From Sandaracinaceae bacterium (GTDB taxonomy: Bacteria > Myxococcota_A > Polyangia > Polyangiales > Houyiibacteriaceae): 64,000 bases of DNA. A program made the translations under genes and the position numbers. The notes beneath the pieces are model-generated. The model had not been told where the DNA came from. It was given only the letters and a program-made list of their open reading frames with translations, and searched no databases. The first letter of the stretch is position 1. Each line of letters starts with the position of its first letter. Positions 36,043-45,461 of this stretch are shown here, piece after piece. Where the stretch lies: the NCBI GenBank assembly GCA_020633075.1, contig JACKEI010000003.1:1-64000 (forward strand). The letters run 5' to 3'.

Positions 36043-37809
36043 GTGAGCCGAGTGTTCAAGAAAATTCGCGTATTTTGCCTGCTTTTGGCCTGGCCCCTGG
36101 TGCTTGGAGTCGCCGGCTGTGACTGCGACGAAGGTCGCCAAGTAGTCCTGGACGACATGGGCGTGGACGGTGGGCCCATCTTCCTGGACTGTGTGGGCAC
36201 GGACACGGCCATGACGACGATCTCCTGCGACGTCAGCCGGAACGTGTGCTGCAACAACGCCCAGGGCCTGCCCAGCTGCGTCGCGATCCCGTTCTGTGAC
36301 TCGCCCTTCCAGTGCGACAGCCTCGAGCCGCCTGACGCCACGAACGACTGCACGTACCGCGCCGATCTCACGCAGGGCCAGATGGCGACGCACTTGGACA
36401 TCGCCAGTGCCACGGACGGCACGTTGATGATCAGCGGCTACGCGCCCGGCTCCTTCCCCAACCCGCGCTACGGCGACTTGGTGGTGGGCTTGGTGAGCAA
36501 CGGGAACGTCAGCTGGTCCATCGTGGACGGTGTCCCGGCGGGCGCCAACCCGGTCGAGGAGAGCGGCATCTTCCCGAGCACCACCGGCTGGCGCGGCGGC
36601 ATCACGGCCCCCGGCGACAACGTCGGTGAGTTCAACGCCATCGCGTTCAGCGGCAGCACCGTCGCCGTCAGCTACTACGACCGCACCAACGGCGACCTCA
36701 AGTACGCGAGCAGCACCGACGGTGGCACCACCTGGTCCATCCACACGGTCTACAGCGACGGGGACGCCGGCCGCTACACCTCGCTGGCCTTCATGGTCGA
36801 CGGGCGCCCCGCCATCTCCTTCCTGTCCATCACGCCCAGCGAGGACCCGGCCCAGCCGCCCCGCAGCATGGTGCGCGTGGCCGTGGCCGCGAGCGCGACG
36901 CCGGGCGCCGCCGCCGACTGGACCACCTTCCCCATCATCGCGGACCCGGGGACCGCTGTGGCGTGCCGCGCCAACATGTGCGGTGAGGGCCTGCTCTGCC
37001 GCGCGGACAACGGGGCCTGCGGCCTCGAGTCCAGCGACGAGGACGTGGACTGCAGCTTCGTCGACCGCGACGGCGCGACCCAGCCGGGCTGCGGCAGCGG
37101 CACCAAGTGCGTGAGCGGCAGCAACGGCACGACGTTCAGCTGTGTCGCGACCATCGGGACGACCTACGTCGAGGACGTGCTCGAGGTCGACGGCCTCTAC
37201 ACCTCACTCCGCGCCACCAACACCGGCCTCGCGCTGGTGTGGCACAACCGAGTCCGCCGCACTCTGCTGGGCAGCGCGTTCGACGCGACGGCGGGCACCT
37301 GGCGGGCGCCCTTCCGCATCGACGGCTTCGACGCCGTGGGTTCGGGCGACGCCGGCTACAACGCCGACCTGTTCATCGACGCCGCCGGCAACTGGCACGT
37401 GGCCTACGTGGACGGCGCCTTCGAAGAGCTCCGCCACGCGCAGATTGACGCCACCACGCTGGTCAACGTCAACCCCACCATCGTGCGCAGCGTCATCGAC
37501 GACGGCACTCGCCCTCCCCGTGAGCGCAGCATCGTCGGCAGCGACGCGGACATCGCCGTGCTCAGCACCGGCGCCATCCGCGTGGTCTACCAGGACTCGA
37601 CGCAGTCCGAGGCCCTGCTCGCCACCCGCGACGCCGGCAGCACCACCTGGACGCTCCAGGGCGGCAACCTGGGCGACCCAATGGACGCCGAGGACTCGAC
37701 GGGCTACTGGACCACCCAGACCCTCGTCGGCGACACGTCGCACATCGCGACCTGGTGGTTCAACGCCACCGAGATCGTGAACGGCACCCGCGTCTTCACC
37801 ATCCCCTGA
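36043..37809 (+). CDS. Secreted lipoprotein with predicted beta-propeller repeats
   Basis: The 588-residue protein has a GTG start and a signal peptide with lipobox GVAGCDC. The mature protein contains several blade-like repeats (VAVSYYDRTNGDLKYASST, GRPAISFLS, GNWHVAYVD, GAIRVVYQD) of the BNR/sialidase-like type, plus a small Cys-rich insert around residues 305-370 (CRANMCGEGLLCRADNGACG). No glycosidase Asp-box catalytic set is evident, so a binding or adhesion function is more likely than sialidase activity. A strong intrinsic terminator follows. Confidence 0.75.
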   Translation: MSRVFKKIRVFCLLLAWPLVLGVAGCDCDEGRQVVLDDMGVDGGPIFLDCVGTDTAMTTISCDVSRNVCCNNAQGLPSCVAIPFCDSPFQCDSLEPPDATNDCTYRADLTQGQMATHLDIASATDGTLMISGYAPGSFPNPRYGDLVVGLVSNGNVSWSIVDGVPAGANPVEESGIFPSTTGWRGGITAPGDNVGEFNAIAFSGSTVAVSYYDRTNGDLKYASSTDGGTTWSIHTVYSDGDAGRYTSLAFMVDGRPAISFLSITPSEDPAQPPRSMVRVAVAASATPGAAADWTTFPIIADPGTAVACRANMCGEGLLCRADNGACGLESSDEDVDCSFVDRDGATQPGCGSGTKCVSGSNGTTFSCVATIGTTYVEDVLEVDGLYTSLRATNTGLALVWHNRVRRTLLGSAFDATAGTWRAPFRIDGFDAVGSGDAGYNADLFIDAAGNWHVAYVDGAFEELRHAQIDATTLVNVNPTIVRSVIDDGTRPPRERSIVGSDADIAVLSTGAIRVVYQDSTQSEALLATRDAGSTTWTLQGGNLGDPMDAEDSTGYWTTQTLVGDTSHIATWWFNATEIVNGTRVFTIP

Positions 37810-37830
37810 GCGGACGCGTCATCATCAGAG

Positions 37831-37860
37831 AGGCCACCCCACCGGGTGGCCTTTTTGTTT
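37831..37860 (+). terminator. Rho-independent terminator
   Basis: A 9-bp stem (AGGCCACCC with GGGTGGCCT, loop CACC) is followed by a T-rich run TTTTTGTTT, 22 bp after the lipoprotein stop. Confidence 0.88.
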
Positions 37861-37971
37861 CCGTCATGACTGGTCCTCCCCGCGGCGCTCTGTCGCTTTG
37901 TTGACACCCTGGGCCGCGCTGAGGCAGCAGTGGGACAGGCGCGCCTTTGCCGCACGCCCCAGGAGGTCCCC

Positions 37972-38208
37972 ATGACGAACGACGAGCTGAAGGACACACT
38001 GCGCGGGATGCTTCGAGACATGCTGCAGGCCCGCTTCGAAGGCGGCCGCTACGCGGACCTGGCGCGCGCGCACGGCTACGCCGACGGCTACATGCGCGCC
38101 CTGCTCGACACGGGCGCGCTCGACCAGGCCGAGCTGCTGCAGCTGGTCAGCCGTGAGCGGCGTCGCTTTGTGGACGAGGTCCCCGCTGGCGTCAGCGCGG
38201 TGGCCTGA
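37972..38208 (+). CDS. Small conserved soluble protein of unknown function
   Basis: The 78-residue protein has a strong Shine-Dalgarno AGGAGG 6 nt before ATG 37972. It is helical and charged (NDELKDTLRGMLRDML; YADLARAHGYADGYMRALLD) with no Cys or transmembrane segment. The motif HGYADGYM recurs in small myxobacterial proteins of unknown role. It stands alone after a terminator and is convergent with the acyl-CoA dehydrogenase. Confidence 0.72.
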   Translation: MTNDELKDTLRGMLRDMLQARFEGGRYADLARAHGYADGYMRALLDTGALDQAELLQLVSRERRRFVDEVPAGVSAVA

Positions 38209-38234
38209 GGCCCGCGCCGACGCGCTCTGGCCGC

Positions 38235-40049
38235 TCAGAACGCGGCTTCGTCGAGGTCCATCAGCGACAGGTCCGTCGCCTTCAGCTGCTTCAACCGGAC
38301 GCTGAGCTCCGGGAGCACCTCGCGCGTGAAGTAACGCGCTGACGCGACCTTGCCCTTGTAGAAGGCGGCGTCCGCTTCGTTGGCCCCGTCCAGGCTCGCC
38401 GCCGCCAGGATGGCTTGGTCCACCAGCAGGTAGGCGATGACCACCTCGGCCACCGACTCCAGCATGCGGTTGGCGTTGAGCCCAATCAGGTAGATGGACT
38501 CCTTCATGAACGCCATGCAGGCCATCAGCATCTGCTGCACGGTGCCCAGCGCCTCGCCCAGCAGGGCCCGCTCGTTGGCGAACGCGGGCCCGCCGCGCTC
38601 TTCCTTCAGGAGCGCCTGGGCGTCCGACAGCAGCCCGCGCAGCGTGGCGCCCCCATCCCGCGCGATCTTGCGGAAGACCAGGTCCTGCGACTGGATGTGG
38701 GTCGTGCCCTCGTAGAGCGTGTCGATCTTCTGGTCCCGGATGTACTGCTCGATGGGGTAGTCCTTGCAGTAGCCCGAGCCACCGAAGGTCTGGAGCGACA
38801 CGGAGAGCAGCTCGTACGCCTTCTCCGAGTTGTAGCCCTTGATGAGCGGCAGCAGCAGGTCCGAGCGCCGCTCGAGCTCCTGCAGCGCCTCGTGCGAGTG
38901 GTTCGGATCCGCCGTGAGCTGCGCGATGTCGTCCTGGATGCGCGCGCCGTAGTACGTGAGCGCGCGCATGCCCTCCACGTGGGCCTTCTGCAGCATGAGG
39001 GTGCGGCGCACGTCCGGGTGCTCGATGATGCGCACGCGGGGCGCGGTCTTGTCCGCCATCTGCTTCATGTCCGCCCCCTGCACGCGCTCCTTGGCGTACT
39101 CGAGCGCGTTCAGGTAGCCGGTGGACGCGGTGGACATGGACTTGAGGCCGATGAACATGCGCGCGTGCTCGATGACGCGGAACATCTGCCGGATACCGTC
39201 GTGCACCTCGCCCACGAGCAGGCCGCGGCACGGCACGTCGCCGCCCATCGTCAGCTCGCAGGTGGCCGAGGCCGAGAGGCCCATCTTCTTCTCGATGCCC
39301 GTGACGAACACGCCGTTGCGCTCGCCCAGCGAGCCGTCCTCGTTGACCCAGAACTTGGGCACGATGAACAAGCTGAGCCCCTTGGTGCCCGCCACGGCTC
39401 CCTCCGGCCGCGCCAGCACCAGGTGCACGATGTTGTCCGGTCCGTCGAAGTCACCGTTGGTGATGAAGCGCTTGGTGCCCTCGATCTCCCACACGTCGTC
39501 CTTCACGTGGACCGCCTTGCTGCGCCCTGCGCCCACGTCGGAGCCCGCGTCCGGCTCGGTGAGCACCATGGTGCCGCCCCAGCGCTTCTGGAGCATCTGC
39601 TCCACGTAGCGCGCCTTCTGCGACTCGGTCCCGAGCGCGTCGATGATGGTCGCGATGAACGACCCGAACAGGTAGAAGGCCACCGCTGGGCTGGCGCCGC
39701 ACACCAGCTCCAAGGACGCCCAGCGCACGCTCGGCGGAGCGCCCACCCCGCCCAGGTGGCTGGGTAGCTCCAGCGCCTGCCAGCCGCCCTCGTAGAAGGC
39801 GTCGATGGCCGTCCGGATGGCCGGCGGCAGCGTCACGTTGCCGTCGTGGAGCTGCAGCGGCTCGCGGTCCCCGGGCTCGAAGCTGTCGGCGATGACTCCA
39901 CGCGCGAGCTTGTCCACCTCGGCGATGACGCTGCGCGCCGTGTCTTCGTCCATGTCCGCAAAGCGGCCCTGGCCCAGCACGCCCTGCAGCTTGCCGTACT
40001 CGAAGAGGTTGAACTGGATGTCGCGGAGGTTGCTCTTGAAGTGGGTCAT
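38235..40049 (-). CDS. Acyl-CoA dehydrogenase (DmdC-like, about 600 aa class)
   Basis: The 604-residue FAD enzyme is larger than the 380-residue classical type. It has the extended N-terminal segment (DIQFNLFEYGKLQ), the FAD-binding MVLTEPDAGSDVG loop, FITNGDF, a C-terminal helical Acyl-CoA_dh_1 core with QTFGGSGYCKDYPIEQYIRD and LYEGTTHIQ, then the extra C-terminal domain (PF12806-like). The residue aligned with the catalytic base is probably the Glu of YEGTT. Homologues act in fatty acid or 3-methylmercaptopropionate oxidation. The ATG abuts a TetR-type palindrome with no Shine-Dalgarno sequence, suggesting leaderless mRNA. Confidence 0.92.
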   Translation of the reverse strand: MTHFKSNLRDIQFNLFEYGKLQGVLGQGRFADMDEDTARSVIAEVDKLARGVIADSFEPGDREPLQLHDGNVTLPPAIRTAIDAFYEGGWQALELPSHLGGVGAPPSVRWASLELVCGASPAVAFYLFGSFIATIIDALGTESQKARYVEQMLQKRWGGTMVLTEPDAGSDVGAGRSKAVHVKDDVWEIEGTKRFITNGDFDGPDNIVHLVLARPEGAVAGTKGLSLFIVPKFWVNEDGSLGERNGVFVTGIEKKMGLSASATCELTMGGDVPCRGLLVGEVHDGIRQMFRVIEHARMFIGLKSMSTASTGYLNALEYAKERVQGADMKQMADKTAPRVRIIEHPDVRRTLMLQKAHVEGMRALTYYGARIQDDIAQLTADPNHSHEALQELERRSDLLLPLIKGYNSEKAYELLSVSLQTFGGSGYCKDYPIEQYIRDQKIDTLYEGTTHIQSQDLVFRKIARDGGATLRGLLSDAQALLKEERGGPAFANERALLGEALGTVQQMLMACMAFMKESIYLIGLNANRMLESVAEVVIAYLLVDQAILAAASLDGANEADAAFYKGKVASARYFTREVLPELSVRLKQLKATDLSLMDLDEAAF

Positions 40050-40063
40050 AATGAACGGTCATT
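40050..40063. promoter_or_regulatory. TetR/FadR-type operator-like palindrome at the acyl-CoA dehydrogenase start
   Basis: AATGAACGGTCATT is a palindrome at 12 of 14 positions and touches the start codon at 40049. The half site AATGA/TCATT also appears upstream of the TetR gene at 51905, with one extra central base. Binding by that regulator is inference. Confidence 0.45.
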
Positions 40064-40274
40064 CACTATGACAAACGATACGCGCCGGTCAACTCGCGAC
40101 CGTTTGGTGTAATGTCCACGCGCGTCACCGCGGACGGTGACTCGGCCCTGCAGCGGGCCTGGGTGGGGTTCGGCCGATGGTGCCAACGGTTTCGGATTGT
40201 GATCCCGCTCGAAGGCCACTAGCGTCGTGCGGGTCTCCAGGAAGGCCTCGGTACGGCGTGGATGGGCAACGGCG

Positions 40275-41039
40275 ATGATGGGTTGGGGTGCGCGTCGACG
40301 CCGGATTGGGCTGCGCCTGGGCGCGGCTCTGTGCCTCCTGAGCGTCGCGCTGACCGGCGTCACGCCCAGCGCGGAGGCCACCACACCGGGGACGGCGGTG
40401 CTGCTCGGCTCGTCGTCGGTCGGTGGTCACCTCGGACACACGCTCTTGCGTGAGCTCGCCACGGTCGGCGTCGAAGTCGTCCTCCGGCGAAGGTCCTCCA
40501 CGGGGCTCGCGCGGCCGGACTTCTACGACTGGCCGCGGAGCGTCAGCCGTGGTCCGGAGCTCGGCGGGCACGCGGGCGTGATGGTGCTGCTGGGCGGCAA
40601 CGACACACAGCCCATCCGACTGATGCGCGGCCAACGTCGCGTCAGGGCGGTGCGTTGGGAGCACGAGGAGGCCTGGCGCGACACCTACGCAGGTCTGGTC
40701 CGCGCGTTCGGGCAGACCCTCTGCGAGCAGGGTGCGCGCCGCGTGGTGTGGCTGCTGCCTCCAAACCCCGGTCGGGGCGCGTGGAGTGAGCGGCTGGCCC
40801 GCGTGCGAGCCGTGCAGCGCGAGGCGGCCAGCGCCATCCGATGCGCGGGCGACATTCCCGCCGTCGTGATCGACGGGGACGCGGCCGAGGCCCCCTTCGG
40901 CAGAGACGAGACGAGCGATGGCATTCACCTCAACCGCGCCGGAGCGAGCCGCTACTGGGCGCGCGTAGGAGCGGCGATCACGCGCGCGCTGGGCGTGCGC
41001 GCAGGAGACCCCCCCGAGGCCCGTGGTGATGCCCTCTAG
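40275..41039 (+). CDS. SGNH-hydrolase-like exported protein
   Basis: The protein is about 254 residues from ATG 40275 (GTG 40227 in frame is possible), with a cationic signal peptide ending PSAEA. SGNH block I is LLGSSSVGGHL, block III is LLGGNDTQPI and block V is DGIHLNRAGA, giving Ser, Asn and Asp/His of a GDSL-type esterase or polysaccharide deacetylase (DUF459-like). Its 3' end overlaps the PHP gene by 17 bp, implying a two-gene operon for an envelope or export process. Confidence 0.85.
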   Translation: MMGWGARRRRIGLRLGAALCLLSVALTGVTPSAEATTPGTAVLLGSSSVGGHLGHTLLRELATVGVEVVLRRRSSTGLARPDFYDWPRSVSRGPELGGHAGVMVLLGGNDTQPIRLMRGQRRVRAVRWEHEEAWRDTYAGLVRAFGQTLCEQGARRVVWLLPPNPGRGAWSERLARVRAVQREAASAIRCAGDIPAVVIDGDAAEAPFGRDETSDGIHLNRAGASRYWARVGAAITRALGVRAGDPPEARGDAL

Positions 41040-42447
41040 CGCCGCCGCAGCGACGTGCTGGGCTCGCAGGGGCGTCACGTGGGCGCGCGCTCACGCGGCT
41101 GCGCGCCGGGACACGCCACGTCCATCCATTGCCCTCGTCGCCGTGGTCGCCGGGCTGCTGCTCGGCGTGAGCGGGTCGAGCGGTCAGCCGCCCCGCTCGC
41201 CGCCGCGCGGCCGTGAGCGGCTCGTCGCCGAGACCTGGCCGCATCTGCTCACGGCCGTCCCGGACGGCACCTACGCCGCGTACGGCGTCGATGGTCACGT
41301 GCACTCGAGCATCTCCCGCGACGCCCGTCACGAGCCGCCGCTCGTGGCGGAGATGGCCGCCGCCGTCGGGTTGGACGCCCTGGTGCTGACGGACCACGGC
41401 GGCAGCCAGGGCGCCGCCGTGGCGCGCCGCCCGGGGCTGCTGGTCATGGCGGGGGTCGAAGTGGGAGGTCCCTTCGGCCACGCGGTGGTCTGGGGTGCGC
41501 GCTCCCACGCGCGGGAGTACCGCAAGGCGTCGGACCACAGCCTGGCGGACGTGGCGGCGCTCACGCACGCGGACGGGGGCATCATCGCCCTCGCCCACCC
41601 GGGCTGGTGGATCAGCCACCACCCGCACGATCCGCGCATGTGGATGGACCGAGACGCGCTCCGTCGTGGAGGGCTGTCGGAGGCTCTGGACGCCCTCGAG
41701 CTCTGGAACGGGGTGTACCCCCGCTACACCGAGGCGCTCCTGAGCGACTGGGTCGACCTGTGGGAGCAAGGGTCGGAGGTCCCCATCATCGGGAACAGCG
41801 ACTTCCACACGTGGGCCCTGCACCACCTCGGCACGCCGCGGACCTTCGTGCTCTGCCGGGTGGTCCCGGATGGTCGGCCCGCGCTGGACGAGGCGTGCGT
41901 CCTCGACGCCGTGCGCCGCGGGCGCTCGTACCTGTCGCGAGGACCCGCCATCGCGTGGTCCGCAGAGGGCAGGATCGCGGGAGAGCGGATCGTCGCGCAG
42001 CCCGGAGCCACCATCGACCTCAGCATCGAGGTGCAGCTGCGCGACACGGAGGGTCGTCCGGTGCTGCAGGTGCTGCGGGGCAGCTCCGTGGTCGAGTCGC
42101 GCGCGCTGCCCAGTCTCCACAGCAGCCACCAGGTGCGGGTGACGATGCCGACGCACGACACCCCCCTCTGGCTGCGCGTGGCCTACGCACAGGAGGGCTT
42201 CGCGACGCCCCCCTTTGCGCTCGTGACCAACCCGATCACCCTGGACGTGCCCCCAGCGCGCACGGACACACGCGAGCCGGCCGGCCCGCAGGTGGACAGG
42301 CGCCGCTACGCAGTGGGCGCGGCCTCCCGCACCGAGTGGCCAGCGGACCGCTACGTCCGCGACCGGTTGCAGGCGCAGCGCTTGAACGCACGCCGCGCGC
42401 GCATCCAGACGCGCGAGCCGGCGCCTCGGCGCGGCCACAGACGCTGA
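41023..42447 (+). CDS. Exported PHP-domain phosphoesterase
   Basis: The protein is about 474 residues (GTG 41023; ATG 41029 is an alternative) with an N-terminal hydrophobic helix (IALVAVVAGLLLGVSG). The PHP metal motifs are DGHVHSS, LTDHGG, GVEV, ALAHPGWW and GNSDFH. A beta-rich C-terminal domain (about 320-420) and an Arg-rich tail follow. PHP domains hydrolyse phosphoesters with a trinuclear metal site; here it is probably anchored in the envelope facing outwards. The coupled SGNH hydrolase suggests a common substrate. Confidence 0.85.
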   Translation: MVMPSSAAAATCWARRGVTWARAHAAARRDTPRPSIALVAVVAGLLLGVSGSSGQPPRSPPRGRERLVAETWPHLLTAVPDGTYAAYGVDGHVHSSISRDARHEPPLVAEMAAAVGLDALVLTDHGGSQGAAVARRPGLLVMAGVEVGGPFGHAVVWGARSHAREYRKASDHSLADVAALTHADGGIIALAHPGWWISHHPHDPRMWMDRDALRRGGLSEALDALELWNGVYPRYTEALLSDWVDLWEQGSEVPIIGNSDFHTWALHHLGTPRTFVLCRVVPDGRPALDEACVLDAVRRGRSYLSRGPAIAWSAEGRIAGERIVAQPGATIDLSIEVQLRDTEGRPVLQVLRGSSVVESRALPSLHSSHQVRVTMPTHDTPLWLRVAYAQEGFATPPFALVTNPITLDVPPARTDTREPAGPQVDRRRYAVGAASRTEWPADRYVRDRLQAQRLNARRARIQTREPAPRRGHRR

Positions 42448-42493
42448 GCCCAAACGCGGGCACCGTCACCCCGTCTGAGCAGCGGCGCGCGGA

Positions 42494-44269
42494 TCAGGGC
42501 AGCGCGCCCGTCACCAAGACCCCGTCGAGCATGGTCACGTCGACGCTGGTCTGGTGGATCTCGTGCAGCGGCATCTCGAAGATGTTGCCGCCGAGCACGA
42601 CCAGGTCTGCCCGCTTGCCGACCTCGATGGAGCCCACCTCGTCCTCCATGTGGAGCTGGTACGCCGCGTCCAGGGTGTAGCCGCGCACGAGGTCCGCGAC
42701 GCTCGTGCGCGCAGCGACACCGCCGAGGATGGGCGCATCGGGGTCGCCGATGGCTTGTCGGGTCGCGCCCGCCTCGATGTTCCAGAGGGGGCTCATCGAC
42801 AGGAGGTCCGATCCGGTGGCCGGGAAGTCGCTCCCGAAGGTCACGCGGGCACCGGCCTCCAGCAGGTCCTGGATGCGGTAGAGGCGCTGCATGCGCTCGG
42901 GGCCGATGACCAGCTCCTGTCCGGTGTAGTCCACCGAGCACCAGTACGGCGTCGTCTGCGCGGTGACGTCCAGCTCGGCGAAGCGCGGCACGTCGGCGTC
43001 CGTGATCTGCTCGACATGCGCCAGCGTGTGGCGCGTGTCGGCTCCCGGATTGGCGGCGCGCGCCAGCGCGATGGCGTCCAGCGCCTCACGCACGGTTCGG
43101 TCGCCGATGGCGTGGATGTGGATGTCGATACCGGCGCCGTCCGCCGCCACCACGAAGGGGTCGAGAATGGCGGGCTCGAGCAGCACCGCGCCGGACGACC
43201 CGGGCACGTCGGTGTAGGGCTCCAAGTAGGCCGCGGTGCGCGCCTCGGTGGTTCCGTCGTTGTGGATCTTGATCATGCCCACGCGCAGACGGTCACTGCC
43301 GTAGAGTTCTCGCATCTCTTGGAAGCGCGCGATGGCCCCGGGCACTTGGTTGGGGTGCTGAATCTGGTGCGACACGACCAAGCGAAAGCGGAGCAAGCCC
43401 TCCCGGTCCATCTGCGCGACGGCTTCGAGAGCCTGAGCCTCGAAGGAGGACATGCCAGCGTCGTAGACGGTGGTGACGCCCACGCTCGAGAACAGAGTGT
43501 AGGCGAGGTTGTTGGAGCGCGCGGCGGCCCCGGCGTCGAACGCCCCCAGCGCGGCGAGGTGAGGGAAGAAGGCCTGCGACTCCACCAACCACCCGGTCGG
43601 CGTTCCGTCGGGGTCGCGCTGGTAGAAGTGCGCGCCGGGGATGGGGTCGGGGGTCGTGGCGTCGATCCCGAACGCGTCGAGCGCGGCAGTGTTGACCCAC
43701 GCGCTGTGGCCGCCCTCGTCGACGAGGATCACGGGCCGGTCGGAGACCACCGCGTCCAGCAGCTCTCGGCGCGGTCCGTCGGGCCCGAAGGCGGTCTCGT
43801 CGAAGCCGAAGCCCAGGATGAACGTACGGTCCGGGTAGCGGGCGGCGTAGGCCTCCACCTGCAGCACGACGTCATCCGGGCTCACCTCCGACGAGAGCCG
43901 GAGCGCGTAGGCCAGCCCGGCCGCCTGGACGGGGTGCGCGTGCGTGTCGATGAAGCCGGGGAGCACCAGGCGCCCCTCGAGGTCGACGACCTGTGTGCTG
44001 GGCCCCACGAAGCGTGCAGCACCTTCGTCATCGCCCACGTAGACCAGCTCCCCGGCTCGAATGGCGACCGCGCTGGCGCTGGGCATGGCCTCGGCGACGG
44101 TGTAGATGTTGCCGCCGGTGAGCACCAGGTCGGCTGGAGCGGCGGAGCTCGCGCAGCCCACCCATCCGAGGGCGAGAGCGCACACGCTCAGCAGGCGCGG
44201 GCACGAGAGCGCGGCCTTCGTGCGCAGGAGCGTGGCTGTCGTCATGCGTCTGGTCGTCGTCTTGGTCAT
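42494..44269 (-). CDS. Exported amidohydrolase (YtcJ/Amidohydro_3 type)
   Basis: The 591-residue protein has an N-terminal signal with lipobox LGWVGCASS. The metal-dependent amidohydrolase core has LPGFIDTHAHPVQAAG (HxH), HIHAIGDRTV, LAHVEQ and TFGSDFPATG, and the C-terminal small beta domain KRADLVVLGGNIF. It is of the Amidohydro_3 type that hydrolyses N-acyl or cyclic amide substrates. It is the last gene of a three-gene minus-strand operon, 34 bp after the alpha/beta hydrolase. Confidence 0.9.
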   Translation of the reverse strand: MTKTTTRRMTTATLLRTKAALSCPRLLSVCALALGWVGCASSAAPADLVLTGGNIYTVAEAMPSASAVAIRAGELVYVGDDEGAARFVGPSTQVVDLEGRLVLPGFIDTHAHPVQAAGLAYALRLSSEVSPDDVVLQVEAYAARYPDRTFILGFGFDETAFGPDGPRRELLDAVVSDRPVILVDEGGHSAWVNTAALDAFGIDATTPDPIPGAHFYQRDPDGTPTGWLVESQAFFPHLAALGAFDAGAAARSNNLAYTLFSSVGVTTVYDAGMSSFEAQALEAVAQMDREGLLRFRLVVSHQIQHPNQVPGAIARFQEMRELYGSDRLRVGMIKIHNDGTTEARTAAYLEPYTDVPGSSGAVLLEPAILDPFVVAADGAGIDIHIHAIGDRTVREALDAIALARAANPGADTRHTLAHVEQITDADVPRFAELDVTAQTTPYWCSVDYTGQELVIGPERMQRLYRIQDLLEAGARVTFGSDFPATGSDLLSMSPLWNIEAGATRQAIGDPDAPILGGVAARTSVADLVRGYTLDAAYQLHMEDEVGSIEVGKRADLVVLGGNIFEMPLHEIHQTSVDVTMLDGVLVTGALP

Positions 44270-44303
44270 AAGCCTGCTCTCTTCTGCGCGGCGGCGAGGA
44301 GGG

Positions 44304-45416
44304 TCACGGGAGCCGGGTCGGTGTACGCTCGTACGAGACGAAGTCCGCGACCTCGATGCTGCCGTCGATGATGGCGCGCATGGTCGCGTTGCTCGAGTGA
44401 CGCACGTGCACGTCGCCGAACGCGATGAGGTACGTGGCCGTGGCCTCGACGCTGCTGTCCACGTCGAGCGTGGCGCAGTCGAGGGTGCCCGTGAACGACT
44501 CGTGGCAGCCGCCCTGGAACTGGAGCCAGATGACGTCGGCCAGGGTCACGCGCTCGAACATGGGCCGCCCACCGTCACCGTCGTTGCTGCCGGTCATGAA
44601 CAAGACCGGGACCTGCACCGAGGCATAGCCCGCAGGCGCCGCGCGGTTGGTCCCCAGGTCGCCGGCAAACGACGCCACGGCGGCGATGCGCGTGTCAGGC
44701 TCGAAGAGCGCGAAGGCGTCCAGCTGCGCTTGGGTACACCCTGTGCAGCCTGCCGTGATGGCGTCCATGTCCAGCGTCACCCCGCTGCCAAGCCACGCGG
44801 TGCGCCCCCCATAGCTGTGGCCGCCGACGTAGACCTCGCTGGTGTTGACCAGGCCGTGGAGCGGGTGCTCGGGAGGCAGGCTCTCCATGTGGTCGATGAC
44901 GGCCTGCACGTCGTAAGCGCGCACGATCTCGTACTCGCCCGGCTTGGGCCCCGGCGTCTCGAAGAAGGTGCTCCCGATGTGGTCGGCCGCGACGACCACC
45001 CAGCCGTTGAGCACGAACTGCCGCGCGATGCGGTGCGCGGAGCCCCCCCAAGCGCGGTCCCCGTGCGAGTACACGAACAAGGGCAAGGGACGCCGAGCGG
45101 GCGCCACCGTCGCGTCGAGGTAGCTCAGCTCGTCCCGCTGGATGAGGTTGAAGCGGGTGGGCTCGCCGCTGGAGTCGTCGGTCGGGTACCAGATGGTGAG
45201 CGGCAGCGTGCGTGCCTCACCGGTACCGGGCACCACGTAGCTGGTGCTGTCCAGCATGGCCCCGGCCGCAGCCTGCAGGTCGATGCTGGGCGCGTGATCG
45301 GGCGCGCTGGTCGAGCAGGCCGCGAGCTGGAGCGCGAGCCACGCACCGAGCACGCGCGGGAGGCAAGACACGGGGGGTGTCGGATGCAGGCCTGCGCGGT
45401 GGCGAAGCGGGAGCAT
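44304..45416 (-). CDS. Alpha/beta hydrolase lipoprotein (PAF-acetylhydrolase/chlorophyllase-like)
   Basis: The 370-residue protein has a signal peptide with lipobox LQLAACSTS. The alpha/beta fold shows the oxyanion region FVYSHGDRAWGG and the nucleophile elbow GGHSYGGRT with Ser. The acid and His would be in FMTGSNDGDGG and near DVHVRHSSN. Closest in look to exported plasma-PAF-acetylhydrolase-like esterases. It lies between a 907-residue lipoprotein gene and an amidohydrolase gene in one operon, all three exported. Confidence 0.87.
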   Translation of the reverse strand: MLPLRHRAGLHPTPPVSCLPRVLGAWLALQLAACSTSAPDHAPSIDLQAAAGAMLDSTSYVVPGTGEARTLPLTIWYPTDDSSGEPTRFNLIQRDELSYLDATVAPARRPLPLFVYSHGDRAWGGSAHRIARQFVLNGWVVVAADHIGSTFFETPGPKPGEYEIVRAYDVQAVIDHMESLPPEHPLHGLVNTSEVYVGGHSYGGRTAWLGSGVTLDMDAITAGCTGCTQAQLDAFALFEPDTRIAAVASFAGDLGTNRAAPAGYASVQVPVLFMTGSNDGDGGRPMFERVTLADVIWLQFQGGCHESFTGTLDCATLDVDSSVEATATYLIAFGDVHVRHSSNATMRAIIDGSIEVADFVSYERTPTRLP

Positions 45417-45461
45417 GCGGGTCGAGGCCTTTCTTGGACAGGGTGCGCGAGAGGGCGACGC